A DNA stretch of 64,000 nt from NCBI GenBank assembly GCA_015039365.1, contig WION01000094.1, forward strand, positions 62,001 to 126,000, in the 5' to 3' direction. Every line of letters begins with the position of its first letter. Positions within the stretch are counted from its first letter, which is position 1. A program made the translations under genes and the position numbers. Origin of the DNA: Amanita rubescens (Eukaryota; Basidiomycota; Agaricomycetes; Agaricales; Amanitaceae). Of the stretch, positions 43,278-56,266 are shown piece by piece. The notes under the pieces were generated by a model that worked only from the letters and a program-made list of their open reading frames with translations, did no database searches and was not told where the DNA came from.

Positions 43278-46040
43278 ATGTCGGACGAGGAAAAGAAATA
43301 TACCTTCGCCGAAAAGTCGGTTGAAGACGGTGATCAAATCTATGGCTCCCGCACAGCCATTGACAGGTAGGACTGGTATTTGCCCTGTATGTTGATCTCA
43401 TGGGGATGGTCGCAGGCAAAACCTCGATGTGCACGAGCTTGACCATGTCCAGCGTCGCCTGAAGCAAAGACATGTGCAGATGTGAGTTTTCTGCGATCTT
43501 TGCGGAATTGCATTTTGACCAGGTGTCTAGGATTGCCGTAAGTTGAGTTTACCCCCCTTGCTTATTCGCCATTAAACAGAGAGCAGATCGCCGGTACTAT
43601 CGGAACTGGTCTGTTCCTCGGTTCAGGAGGAGCTTTGGCATCTGCAGGTCCTCTAGGGGCTCTGATAGCTTATATGTTGGTGGGAACCGTCGCCTATTCG
43701 TGAGTTGACGAAATTTTGTCTTCAAGCCTACTCATGCCTTCGGAAGGACACTATGCTCCGTTGGAGAGATGACAACATGGGCTCCTGTGTCAGGAACTTT
43801 CCCTCACTTTGGTAAGCGTCATTTACTCGACTAATTGCGAATTGATGCCCACCTTTTGTAGCTGCCCGTTGGGTTGATCCTGCTTTTGGTTTTGCAGTTG
43901 GTTGGGTAAGCAGTCAGCGAGTTCTGGGAAGATTTTCACTCACCAGGGATTGCAGAACTATTTCTACACGCAGGCGTACGTGTGTAGACCATGTGATAAT
44001 GTTCGTGACTGAACAGTCTGTCATCAGAGTCTCGACACCCGTGGAAATATCAGCTGCCGTGGTCCTGTTAAGCTTCTGGGACACCAATGTACGTTCCTAA
44101 CTTCCCCTTGATTTTCGCGTGATAACGCTATTTCAAGCTCAAGCATGTACCGGCATACACTATCGTGAGTTCCCATTTCATTTCAATAGCTCCGTTCGCT
44201 AATCAATACGAAGGTTCTATGCCTAGCGATCTGTAGTATTAATATCCTTGGCGTAAAGTATGATTCTTGATTCAAGTTCTCACGTCAATCATTCTGAGAG
44301 ACATACTATTCTAGGTACTTTGGAGAAGGTGAAGCGAAGTTTTCTATTTTCTTAATACTCGCTTATATCCGACCCAGCCGAGTTCTACTTTTCGCTAATA
44401 AAAAGTGTGTACCGCGTTCTTCGCACCTATCCAACTCACGGTGCAACTTAGTCACTCTGATTATTGCTCTTCTACTGTCTGGGTTGATAATCGATCTCGG
44501 AGGGGGGCCTAGTCATGAACGCACAGGTTTCAGGGTATGTCGACTTGTGTCATCCACTCGACTCACAAAACTCACAAAACGGTGATATGAACCAGTTCTG
44601 GAAAAATCCAGGTGCCTTCAACCGTGCCGGTCTCGTGAGCAATCTCAACACGGACCGCTTCTTGGCATTTTTGTCTGTGCTCGTTCAGGCTTCTTTCTCG
44701 TACCAGGGAGTGGAGCTTGTCGCCATGTGAGTACAAATAAGTATTTGATGTGATTTTTCCCAATTGGCGTAGTGCTGCGTCAGAAACAGAAAATCCTCGC
44801 CGGAACATCTCCAAGGCCGTGCGTCGTGTCTTTTACCGGATTGCAGTATTCTATGTAAGCAAAAATCCATGAGATCGCCAATTAACGTGATACTCATCTA
44901 TCAACAGATTCTTGGCATTTTAATGATTGGAATGCTCGTCAGTTATGCTGACCCGGAGCTCCTGCGGGGTGTGTTGTATTACTTCCATAAAATACAACTG
45001 GTGATTTAATCGATGCTCTGAAGCAACCGGAACTGCTGCCCAATCACCATTTGTGATCGCTTTTAATAATGCTGGTGTTAAAGGTTGGTATCCGCTCCAA
45101 GTTTTTCATAATCGCCTAATGTTTATAATTTCAGTGTTCCCGCATATTATCAATGCTTGCATTTTTACGAGTGCCTTCTCCGCTGGGAACAGTTTCCTCT
45201 TCTGTGGTTCACGAATTCTCTACGGTCTTGCTCTCCGTGGACAGGCTCCAAAGATTTTAGCGTACTGCACCAGGAATGGTCTTCCAATTTTTTCTGTCTT
45301 AGTCACTGTAAGCGTACCGCCAGCTACAAGCGGTATGGCTACTCACTCCTGTTGTACAGTCCTGCTTCGCATTCTTGTCGTTCATGAGTGTTTCGAGCGG
45401 CGGTGAAACAGCATTCAAGTAATTATTTTCCAAAATTCCTACCTTTGGAACTCCGTCACTTAATGCGCTCATAGCTGGCTCGTCAGTCTTGGAACAACAG
45501 CTGGATACTTTGGATGGTTTGCAATCAATGTTACATACATACGCTGGCGTAAGCTCTTCAGAAGGTTTCCCATTGCTTTTTCTTACAAGTATGGCTTGCT
45601 TAGGGCAGGGAATGTTGGTCCAAGGATTTGACCTCAAAAAGAATATCTACAACAACCGGTTCCAACCATACGTTGCTTACTGGGGTGCCTTCTGGAACGC
45701 CGTATTCATCCTCGTTAACGGATTCAAGGTCTTCTTTGTATGGAATACCACGAACTTCCTGACTTCCTGTGAGCATCAGTGTTATTCGTTCATATTTTAC
45801 TGAGGTTTCGTCAGATATCAGTATTCCTATCTTCTTCTCATTTTACATATTCTGGAAAATATACAAGCGTACATCGTTTTGGAAAGCGGAGGAAATGGAT
45901 CTTACCACGGTACGCTTACGATATGCTCGTGATGGTTGCACCTAATCTGGTAATAGGGAATCCCGACAATCGAAGAAACTGAAATGCCTGTGGAGCCTCC
46001 AAGGAATATCTGGGAGAAGACCGCGGAGCTTCTCTTCTAG
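43278..46040 (+). CDS. YAT-family amino acid permease, intact tandem copy
   Basis: Start MSDEEKKYTFAEKSVEDGDQ at 43278. Exons in order: IYGSRTAIDR, QNLDVHELDHVQRRLKQRHV, microexon 43531-43537, IAGTIGTGLFLGSGGALASA, TLCSVGEMTTWAPVSGTFPH, ARWVDPAFGFAVGWNYFY, VSTPVEISAAVVLLSFWDTN, LKHVPAYTI joined to VLCLAICSINILGVK, YFGEAEFYF, IIDLGGGPSHERTGFR, SYQGVELVAM, SETENPRRNISKAVRRVFYR, FVIAFNNAGVK, HIINACIFTSAFSAGNSF, SSGGETAF, QGFDLKKNIYNNRFQPYVAY, and a short cytosolic tail ending at TAG 46040. About twelve membrane segments are expected at the plasma membrane; the GTIGTGLFLGSG motif lines the substrate site in this family. All roughly fifteen introns have acceptable ends. Substrate range cannot be read. 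Confidence 0.85.
43531..43537 (+). other. 7-nt microexon (GATTGCC) in the permease
   Basis: Flanked by CTAG on the left and GTAAGT on the right, the seven bases complete QRHVQM-IA-IAGTIG, restoring the family sequence MIAIAGTIGTG. The same microexon occurs at 39008-39014 in the first copy with GTATGT. Confidence 0.75.
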
Positions 46041-46142
46041 TACTTTTTCTTTGTCAATTTTTCATCGAATTTCATTGTGTATAGTTAGTATTAAGTATGA
46101 GAAACGGGTAGTTTGGCGTCTAACATTAAGCTTATACCCACA

Positions 46143-47713
46143 TTATATTTTACGAAATTTGCCCTGCATCCATACGCGATACATTTTAAGCTGTCGTTTT
46201 CTATTAACGATTAGCCGGCGGTCTACCCCAAGCTGTTCAATGACAAATGGTGGCTGAGAGGGAAAGTCCCGAAATGGGGTTGGGGGATGTACCAAAACAG
46301 GCGTTGTCGGGTATGGTGGCGTTTCCTTGGCAGGTAGGGATGCTAAGCATGGCGAGTCGAGGCTTTCCACTGGGGCAACTATTTCTGGCGACGAAAATTC
46401 ACCATCAACGTTACCCTCTCCACCGCAATCAACAACGTCAGGATGTCCGGTGTCTTGAGGTGGTGCTCTGGACCCCGTGAAAATAACCGCGAGTTCGTCT
46501 AGAGGTTCAGGGTCAAGTACCGCATTAGTACTGATGCTATGCTGACTAACCTAACTCAAAGAAGTATACTCGGGTCTTGTCTCCTCGGATGTAGAAGTTG
46601 TCTTCAAGAAGACGACCTGATTTGAATCTTACTTGAGTCAAATCGTGGCGGCCGTAATCACGGAGGACGACGAGTCCGCCTGGTTTCAGCATCTAAGGTT
46701 AATAGTAAGCATTCGCAATGATTGAGTAAAATTTTAGTAATGAAGCAAGATCCTGACACGGTGAATGTTGTTGACTGCGCGTGCCCATTCTTCCGGATGG
46801 AGCGCACTGAGAACGAAAACCAAGATAGCAATATCAACGGTGCCTGGTTCTAATCCAGGGGGAAGGCCATCTGGAGAAGTTAAATCCCAGACAGATGCAT
46901 GAATTGTGCCCACTGGAGGTGATGTATATAAGGGGTTGTTCTGTGATGTGATATGAGCAATTGAAACCTTCGCTAAAGTACCTCCGCAGACCTGCACGAG
47001 TTTGACAGCATGGCTAGAGAAATCATATGCATGGAGGGATAGTTTCGGATTCTGATTAGAAGACAAGAGAGGAAAGACTGAGTTTCCAGCACCTTGTGAA
47101 GATAAGGCGATGCGCCACTCGTTGATTGATATGACGACTTACCGCAGCCGATCTCGACTATTGTTATCGGTCCAGCCTAACTATCCTCTTATCGAGTTCA
47201 TCGGAAGGAGATGGCAACGAGCATACCTCCGGTTGAGTAGCGGAAACAAGTTCCTTGAACTCGTTGTGCAACCTACAAGCATGTTTCATTATTATTCGAT
47301 CTGTACAACAGTAGATAATCGCACCATTTGCGATTACGGAAGAAATTGGCTGCATTGTTTTTGTAAAAGTTGTCCCTAATGGCATAGTCGGTTTAAAGGA
47401 CGAACGATCGAATGAAAAGTCGCACCAGTACTTCGCAGGTTTCTCATTATACTTTACCTTTTCGTCATCGGGCACTGGTGCTCCCTTTTGCCTCGCCAAC
47501 GACGCTGCGATGATTTCTGCTTGATCTTCGGGGGGTGGAACGTGGTCCCATGCGTTATGTGCCCAAACATCGTCCTCGTCAGTAAGAAATCTTTTTGAAA
47601 ATGCTTTCAGTGATTGACTCGACCGAGGCTGCAGATATGACATACCGTGATCCAAAAGGTGGGTCTTCTGCCCCTACTTCGTGCACGGACGACGTGATTT
47701 TCTTCGTTTCCAT
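46143..47713 (-). CDS. TRM140: tRNA N3-methylcytidine methyltransferase (TRM140/METTL2-like)
   Basis: Start [20 protein letters not shown] at 47713. Diagnostic blocks: [20 protein letters not shown] (about 47570), [26 protein letters not shown] across two introns, motif I of the Rossmann fold [15 protein letters not shown] with [59 protein letters not shown], and the family C-terminus [20 protein letters not shown] ending GKFRKI at 46143. It uses S-adenosylmethionine to methylate C32 in the anticodon loop of tRNA(Thr) and others. A Pro/Ser-rich insertion lies between VYFF and the final block. No actin-binding N-terminal extension is seen, unlike yeast Abp140. Confidence 0.87.
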
Positions 47714-48062
47714 TGTCCGACTAGCACATCAGGAATGATACGGCCGTTCCTCACTATTGGCTACGTTCAGGACAGAATTCGGGCGACAGCGCAAACATGT
47801 ACAAAACGCTATCAAGAATCCGTTTCTGTCAGCGATGTTGGCCGTTGCCTCTTCCCTCGCTCATCATCCTCACTGTTTTGCAAGGTGCCGCGCATCCACC
47901 GTGCTCCAGGCTAGTTCTTCGGTATATGATTTTGATTATCTTGATTTGACTAGGCCGTGGGATTGCTGCAATATCTTAGCGGTGTATTAGTATTCTGGAT
48001 CACTGGCGTCACCACACTTCACCCAATTTCATAATATAATTTCCGAAAGTTTACACCTTATC
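47714..48062. other. Divergent intergenic region, TRM140-like / RhoGEF
   Basis: No gene is supported in these 349 bp, which separate divergent genes. No clear TATA element was found. Confidence 0.5.
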
Positions 48063-51000
48063 ATGTACCACGAGTTCCCAGCAGAAGGCGTGAATGGTAG
48101 CAGTTCAAGCCGATCTCATTCTAGCTCTCCCAACCATAGTGCGTTTCTTCATGATCTTGCTCGCTTACCTTGACCAACATTACTTAGGCATCGATGAACA
48201 CAACACTCAGCGTCCCATTTCCGCATCGCAGAGAAGATACAGACCCCTCCCCCCAATTCCCGGTGTTCGGCCGCATGGCTCGCCAATTCTATCCCGCCCT
48301 CGTACTGCTTCTTCCGTGGAGCCAATGATACCGGTGCCCAATCCTGTACTTTTTCCTCTCCATATATCAGCATCCATGGCAAGCTTGTCAGTCAGCTCCA
48401 GTGAAAAGACTGCAAAGCAGACCGACCATCCCAATGATCTTCCTATTGGCGCTCTTCCTCCCAAGATACCCGGTCATAATCTACCCAACCCTTATGATCT
48501 GTCGCCAAGATCAGAATACAGTGCCATAGCGGCGCTGTACTCCCCACTAAATCTCACCCCCCAAGAGACGTCGTATCCGTTTTACACGCAGGCTGTAAAT
48601 GGACCCCTTCTTTCACAATCACCTCCGTTATCCATAGGGAGCTCTCTGATGTCACCATGGGCTCGGTCTTCCCCCGAGTTTTCAGGCAGTACGCCTAACC
48701 ATATCAACGCTATTCCCGCCTTGCCCGATGTTTTACCTTCCGATGAAAGCACTTTGTTTGAGCCAGGGCCAAGTCAGGTTCAACCCACTGTCGATGACTA
48801 TACGAGAATTCTGCAGTCCGTTGGACAGTTTCCCTTGGAGAGTGCGCAGGACGATGACCAAAGCGCAAGATCATCATTGGAAGAGGATGATCCGATGCGA
48901 TTTGTCGATTGGGCGTTGCTATCTCATATTGCTGTTCGCCTTCGAGATAGGGTCCCAAGAGGAACACACGTCAAGGGTAGTGTTCCTTACCCACGCGCCT
49001 TTACCGGTAGGGATATTGTGGTGAGTTCACACCACTCACTATGGCAAGGTTTCAATCAATGACTGTTCTAGTCCGCGATACATTCTCAGATACAACGGGA
49101 GCTTGTCTTGCATCTTGGTGGTGCAGCCGAAGATCGCAGAGCGGCGTTGCATGTTGCGCGTAGCCTTCAAAGCCAGCTATTCTTTTATGAAGTTGAATGG
49201 AATAGTCGGACGTTGCAAGATGGAGTAGAAGATGTCTATATGTTCCTGGATGATCAAGAGGGAGACAATACCCCGATGGAACGCGGAGAATTACCGACCG
49301 GCATCGTGACTTACCTGACCAAATGTTATTCTCCGGATTGTGGTGGTGGATCATGTTACAGCTACAGCTGTCCGCGAAAGGTGACTGAGCCTGATACCCA
49401 TCAATGGAACAGGTCGTATTAAGCTGTTCTAGAGTGCATCACTCCTTCAACAGTTGCCCGATCCTTTGGAGGAGTTGTCTGGTCCTTCAGCAGATGCGTG
49501 GGCCGATAAAGTCCCGAGAGAGCTTATTGCATCCCTTCCAGAACGGGAAATCAAGCGCCAGACGTAGGTTTCAACTTTTCACGCCAAATGACCCTATCAA
49601 CTCATTTCCCATTTAGAATTATACACACACTGATTACGTCTGAAGAGCAATATATCAAAGATCTTGATATCATCGAGACCATTTTTATCAAGCCACTCCA
49701 GCGAGCCAATCCAGCCATTATATCGCCATTGGATCTAGAAGAATTCATCGACGAAGTATTTTACAATATCCTTGATCTTCGCGAGTGTAATAAGCGCCTG
49801 CTCGAGGTCTTGTATGTCCGTCAACGTGAACAAGGACCTGTAATCGGGCGTATAGGCGACGTCTTCCTAGATGCTGCGACGGAATTCAGAATAGCTTATC
49901 CTACATATGTCGGTCATCATCCAAGAGCCGAGAAACGAGTGAAAGAGGAATTAGAGCGGAACTCGGAGTTTAGGCTATTCATTGAGGTTGGTTAATCGTT
50001 TTGATAAACTGATAGCCGTCTGAGGATGGCCTTCTAGAGATCCTCCTTTCAACGTTTACCCCGCTCAATGCAAGGGACGCGATTGCTCGATCTGAAGCAC
50101 TATCTCAATCGCCCATCGGAACACCTTCAAAAATATCCTGTACTACTTGATGCGATCATCAACGAGACGCATAGGAGCAATCCGGATGGTGACTTCTTGC
50201 AGGAAGCTATTGATTCCATTAAGAGTCTTCAACAAGTCGCTCAGCTGGGGACATTCCAATCTGCGATGTGCAAAGGCTTCACCGCAAAATGGGAATGGAA
50301 TGACCTCATTTCCCGAGAAATGATCAAAGGTCTTTCAAAGGAGGAAATCAGAAGACAATCGTGAGTGAGATGTTAGCTCTGAAAGGGTGTTTTTGATAAC
50401 ACCATTGCGTTACGCGCTTCAAGAATCATTTTTGAGCTCATCAAAGGGGAAATGGCCTACGTGAGAGATTTGGAAATAATGGAAACTGTACGCTGCCTAT
50501 CACAAATCGGATATTAATCATTCTGTTCATACGGTATCGATAGCTATTCGTGCAACCACTGCGGAACTCTGAGCCCTCAATTATCTCTCCCGACAGACTG
50601 GATCTATTTCTGCGCGATGTGTTCTGCAATTTTGCTGAACTGCATGCGCATCATAGGAAATTGCTCGATAAGCTTCATGAAATTCAACGCGATGAACATC
50701 CCCGTATTCGAAGTATAACTGCAGCACTGTTTGACGCTGCGCTTAACTTCCGGGATGCGTATATGGAATATATACCTAACTATCCTATCGCCGAACACAG
50801 AATAGACGATGAGATAACGCGCAATGCTCTTTTCAAGCACTTTTATGATGTACGTCCGCCATCTGCTTCTGTTGCATGACCTATCTATCTTTGTCGTATA
50901 GCAATGCCTAAAGCATCCTGAAGCTAGGCGTCTTGATATCAAAAGCTTCATTAATCGTCCTATACCTCGGTTACTACGTTACGAACTGCTCCTGCGAGGT

Positions 51001-53368
51001 ATCTTGGAGGAAACCAACCACATGCATGATGATCGAGATTCCATTCCTCAAGTTATTGAGGTTATAAAAGCATTAGGCAAGGACACAGAACCCGGAGTTC
51101 AATCTGCAAAACTCAAAGTTGAAGTGTGGCGTTTCAACTCTAATCTTGTTTTTAAGCCAGGCGAATTCACTGTTCGTTGTGATTTCCTCAATCGGCTATG
51201 AACCTAACGATGTCTCTTGTTCCTAGGACATGGACCTCCTTAATGAGCAACGTTCTCTCGTACACTCCGGAAAACTTCTACGGCAGCCCGAAGGCAGTCT
51301 TACCACATGGATGGAAGTATATGTTTTACTGTTTGACAACTATTGTGAGCTTGTTAATTCTAAGCGAAGCGATTATGCCTTGATGTCTCCAAAGTGGTTC
51401 TGACAAAAGTACGAGAAAAGGATGAAACGACAAAATATCATGTCATAAAATGGGTACGTAACGCTATCGTTATTGCGTTCTCCATATTAAGATTCGCCAG
51501 CCAATTCCACTGGATCTACTTTCTCTGTACAGTTTCCACGATCCACCCCAATTCAGAGGAACAGGCATCCTCCGAGGATTTCGTAATACGGGTCTTCCAG
51601 GCGAAATCCCAACGCAAGATGGACCTGCTGCCTATCCCATGACTTTCCTGCAAACTGGCAGATCAGGCGGAATATTGGTCCTGTATGCCGAATCAAGTGC
51701 AGCACGCGACGAGTGGAAGCTGAAATTGAATGAAGCCCTTGGATTACGCAAAGTTGTTCAAGAATCGAACAGAGTTTTCGAGATTGAGACGCTTAACATC
51801 AACACATTTCATATGTACCCGAATAGCATGGTACAATCCCAGACGTCATGGCAGGACGGACACTCATTAACTGGAAGAGTAACTTGCTCGGTTCCCTTCA
51901 GTATGTCAAGAATATCTGAGTATATGGCAACATCTTGACTTCTCATAGCTACCATCGATGGACGTGGACTTGTTGCGGTTGGATGTTCTGATGGCCTATG
52001 GATGGGTTTTCGTCATGATTCTCGCTGTGAGTGCTCATGGTTGGTCTACTAACGTGGCGACCCGAATCAGCGCTAACAACTGACCAGCGATGCAGCGCGT
52101 CCTCCACATAAAAAAGGTGACGCAGTGCGAGATGCTGGAAGACTTTGGCGTGTTCCTCGTCTTGGCAGACAACGTAAATCTCCGTCTGTATCGTACAAGC
52201 TTCTGATTTCTGATCCATTCCAGGTACTCTTCGCCTATCACATCGAAGCCTTAGTACCTTCGAATCCTAGCATGGCACAATCACTGCAAAAAATGAACAC
52301 TATAGTGCACAAAGACGTTCAGTTCTTCAGAACTGGAAGGTTGAATGGACGCACGTTGCTTGTGTTCGTGAAGAAAGATGGTGTACGTCGTCTTCTGCAA
52401 TGTGAAGAACACATCTCACGTGTACGACATTAGTCAAACAGCACATTCTATGTGGTCGAGCCCGTCTTTGACAAAATTAACGAGAAAAACAAGGCCTCAA
52501 ACGGCCTTGCTTCACGCCTCCTGGGATCAAAGACCAACTGGTTTCGGGACTACCGTCGTTTTCAACACTCGTGCGAAGCCTACGATGTTGTCTTTCTGAA
52601 AGCAAAACTAGCCATTCTTTGTTCCCGGGGATTTGAGATTCTAGACACGACAAAGTGAGTGATTGTGCTGGATTTGCTTGGGCAGGCCCTTATTGCATAT
52701 CGGACAGTTTCTTAAATACGGTTAATATACCACTAAAAGACGATCCCGGGACAATACATATAGCAAAACGATGTGAATCATGCCGACCTCTGGGCATATT
52801 CAGGTCTTCTGACAATGAATTTTTGCTATGTTACAATGGTGTGTAGTAACTCGTTTTCCTTTACCATTCCTTGACGCTATTTCCAGAATTCGGGGTATAT
52901 GTCAATAAACGAGGGTTTCCTAGTAGACCCTCAACCGGTACTATCGAATGGGAGGGCAGAGCTGAAAGCGTTGCCATCCATCCACCATACATACTTCTCT
53001 TTGATAGTCAGTTTATCGAAGTTCGTCACATCAAGACTGGGAGACTCGCCCAAATTATTCAAGGAAGTAATGTCAAATGTCTTTGGAATGGTCTCGGAAA
53101 AGCAATGGATGCCATCATTGTTCCTTGTGATGGCGAGCAGTTGGTTCAAGAACCCAGGATACACGCAGTCATGAACATCGAGGAGCCAATAATGACCAAT
53201 GGCAGGACAGGAAAACCGATTTCCCAACACGTCTTTGAACTGATGCCCACAATACCCTTGTATCTGCCTGGTTCACTGGCATCACCTTCGACAATGACCT
53301 ATTTCTCACAATCATATTCACCACCTCGCTCACCACCACTTCGCGCCAATCATCGTGTCGTACCATAA
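48063..53368 (+). CDS. Rho1 guanine-nucleotide exchange factor with DEP, two DH, PH and CNH domains (ROM2/RGF1-like)
   Basis: Start MYHEFPAEGVNGSSSSRSHS at 48063. A Ser/Pro-rich N-terminus leads to a DEP domain (LLSHIAVRLRDRVPRGTHVK and YPRAFTGRDIV, 48910-49270). Next a linker ELIASLPEREIKRQ, then a first DH domain (IIHTLITSEEQYIKDLDIIE at 49620, RLLDLKHYLNRPSEHLQKYP, to about 50240). A second linker GLSKEEIRRQ precedes a second DH (IIFELIKGEMAYVRDLEIME at 50425, RLDIKSFINRPIPRLLRYEL at 50930). A PH domain follows (RSLVHSGKLLRQPEG, VLLFDNYL, KYHVIKW, PIPLDLLSLYSF; 51220-51760) and a CNH domain (FEIETLNINTF to about 53250). End at 53368. It should activate Rho1 at the plasma membrane for cell-wall synthesis. 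About 1,450 aa; intact through some twenty introns. Confidence 0.85.
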
Positions 53369-53579
53369 CGGTTTCCTTTCTGATTACGGTAAACTACTTA
53401 CATACTGATCGTCGTTGCATGCATAGGCTTGGGTTTACCATATTCCTATCTAATACCAGATATCTTTCGCTCAGGAAATTAATACACTACATGTGATCAG
53501 CAAATGTCAACAAAATCACTGAATTGGCTGCGATAGAAGTCCCAAACCTGTCCTGACCCCGTCAGTCAGATTCCCAACA

Positions 53580-55069
53580 TTACGCAGGTGGTGGTGGAGG
53601 AGCTTCGTTGGGCGGGGCTGGCGTTGCGCTGGAAGAAGCCCCCGCAGAATTGGCATAGGCTGCGTAATACTGACTGTACTGAGCCTGCTGCTGTGCTGCC
53701 CATTCCTTAAATTGCGGGGAGTTTACATCGTAGCCATATGCCGCCCTATTCTACGATTAGTTGCTAGTACATGTTTAGGGGGTGACGGGGCGCACCAATA
53801 TGAAGCATATGTATCTTGACTTGCAGCGTCTGTGCCCACCGGGGGTGCGCCTGCCGCTGCTTGAGCTGCTTGACTTGGATCATGGGCAGAGCCATCTGGA
53901 GGGGGCGGGGGCTGGTCGCCCGGTGGTGGCGGCGGGGCACCTCCTGGGGGAGGCGGTGCATAACCCTGCAAAGATTGAGATGACAAGTGAGTTTCAAACA
54001 ATAAAATCGGGTGTATGCAATAATTTTGCAAACTGCCGGAAAGTGATCAATTGACCGTCATTGAAGGAACACCTACCGCCATAGCACTATACGCAGCGTA
54101 TTGAGCCTGCGCCTGGTGAAGTTCCATCTGCTGTTGCTGAAGGACAGTCGCCATCTTGGAATGCTCAGATCGGACTACGAGCAATAGGTCTTCAGTCAAA
54201 ACCTTCGCCCTCGCGACTTGGGCTTCATCTGGGCCACTGAGAACACAGTATGTCGGGCGGTTCAATCCGAGCGACAGTCGACGTACGTGATATGAATGTA
54301 TAGCGGTTCATCACTTTCACGACCTGTCTCCTGGTCAATAAAACCGGATCCGAGGCCTTTGATCTGCACACGTGTGCCAGTCTCTTGCTGAATATACTTC
54401 ACAAAGGAACCCTGAGGGCCGACAACTTTGGCCCTAACGTTGAAGTTCCTTAAACTTTCCAGCCCAACGGGCAACTTTTCTTCAGGCCATTTTCGCTTCA
54501 GACATATTAAGCTCAGAGTCGAAGCATAAGAAATGTAATAACCAACCTTTTCTCGTAATCTGTCTTTTTTGTCTTCGACGAGAGGTCCCAGGTCTATGCT
54601 CATTAAATCACTGATTCTTTCCATGGCTTTCGACAACGACTCCTGCGAAGGAGCAGAAATATGCAAATAAAGCGGGGGATCCTTCTCTGTGGCCCTGCTC
54701 CTGTCTGGATACCACACACCCTTCGTGCTTACCGATGCACCCGTTTCTTCTTGAATCTGGATATCGTTATTACAAGAATGTGATAACAACATCCTTTTAA
54801 GAGCGTACCTGTTGCTGGGTAGAACCCTTAGTGAGCATGTATCTGTTCCGCACATCGTTGATGTCGACATCCTTCCAGAATTCATTTTCATGGTCTTTCT
54901 GGCCCAGCGTGCCATTCGCGAACTGGGCTGCGATTTTTGCGGCTATCGCCGCTGCAGCCGCTGCCGCCTCTGAAGCTGACTTGCTATCTTTGACAACTGG
55001 CTTTGATTCTGAAGAGTCGTCCGCACCTGAGCCCGCTGCAGGCTGATCCCATTTACTTTTGCTTGACAT
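53580..55069 (-). CDS. KH-domain RNA-binding protein, KHDC4-like
   Basis: Start MSSKSKWDQPAAGSGADDSS at 55069, followed by an Ala-rich helix, then NDVRNRYMLTKGSTQQQ joined to IQEETGASVSTKGVWYPDRS (first KH-like part), PPLYLHISAPSQESLSKAM, LRNFNVRAKVVGPQGSFVKY with IQQETGTRVQIKGLGSGF (second KH, GPQG loop, about 54440-54340), DEPLYIHI, EAQVARAKVLTEDLL, then a Gln/Ala/Pro-rich tail (GYAPPPPGGAPPPPPGD) ending APPPPPA at 53580. This order matches KHDC4 (KIAA0907/BLOM7), a nuclear pre-mRNA-binding protein linked to splicing. Four to five introns. It converges on the RhoGEF, with 211 bp between the stops. Confidence 0.82.
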
Positions 55070-56266
55070 TCTCTGGCTGTGATGAAAAGTAACGCCGTCA
55101 CACCTACTATCCATTGATCCAACGACAATCAGTGCTTGGCAACGTTACTCATGATTCCATATGATCACTGAGAACGACTCGCTTGCTGACATCTGATGAG
55201 GCCTCCTATCTGAACTCGCTATATCCGACACGTCATTATCCTAGAAGAATCACATCTCAAAATGACCAATTTGGCTACGTCAGACGTTGAGAGGTAGTAC
55301 CATCCTAGCAATCGTGCATATTTGAATGGTGGCATACTCATCATTCAAAGGACCACTAGGGCTCTGATGAGGCAACAATTGCACGACGTGAAGTCGTGAT
55401 GAAAGGATACACACATATGCACTACGCCAGAGTTGTGGGACAATTTCACGATGGAGATGGTCAACACCGACTACACGTTCAACTTATCGTGCGCACTCAT
55501 ATTACTATCGCGTGCCACTAAGCCAATAAACCTTGAACTGAATGTTGTAATTCATCGTCTTGCTGGCAATCCAAACTTCAAATTAAATGATACACTCCAT
55601 CATCTCATTTCGAACCATCCCATTCAAACTCTTCACCGCAAAAATTTTCTCCTCTAGCCTTATCTTCCATAGCGAGACATTCAACCGTGTTCAGGTTTTG
55701 AACCTAACGGTTGATAGCTGTACCTCGCTTTCACTATTTGGTGGAAACAGATTTGGTTTTGTTATTCTATGTCCGTCTTGGGTTTGCCTATAAATCTGCC
55801 GCACATGTCATGGACGCTGTCTCGATCTAAGCGAATACTCGCAAGACATTACACACAGAAATTTGCAAGACCTTGACCTCAAGGTTAGGGAGACAAGTGG
55901 CATAGAGGAGGATTCCATTGCTTCAGATGCCCTACACGGGTTCTTCAGCCTTTTGGCACGCTTAGAGGTATTCATCGTAGGCGGGAATGAGGTTGTTCAA
56001 CAAATGAAGCCATCACTGGTTAGCCTCAGAGAGCCACAGATTCATGCCGACGACTTTGTGGAGTTTAGATTTATTTAATGACTGTATTCTCTGTACACAT
56101 TTAAGTTGCTACAACCTCATTTACAGAGACATCTGATCTGGTCATGGTGGATATCATCGTTGGCGTCGATGAATTCAGTCGCCTTCGCGATGATTAAATT
56201 AAGCACACCCTCCAAGCCTAATAATTTAGCTAAACATTTCCACAGAAAAAGGGAAAATTGTAAATC
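55070..56266. other. 1.2-kb intergenic stretch without a recognisable gene
   Basis: It lies between the 3' end of the ALG5 gene and the start of the KHDC4-like gene. A 71-codon frame at 55863-56078 (starting MQDLDLKVRETSG) and smaller ones exist but show no family resemblance, and the region is AT-rich with many stops in all frames. I see no tRNA-like clover-leaf and no transposon end. Confidence 0.5.

Noticed and set aside
43697..43800. Apparent loss of the acceptor AG before VGEM in the third permease copy
   Set aside because: Both copies have a better acceptor (GGAAG) upstream that adds TLC(S/A) and matches the family.
55433..56078. Short frames in the 55-56 kb gap as possible small genes
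   Set aside because: No domain, no splice model and no codon bias like neighbouring genes.
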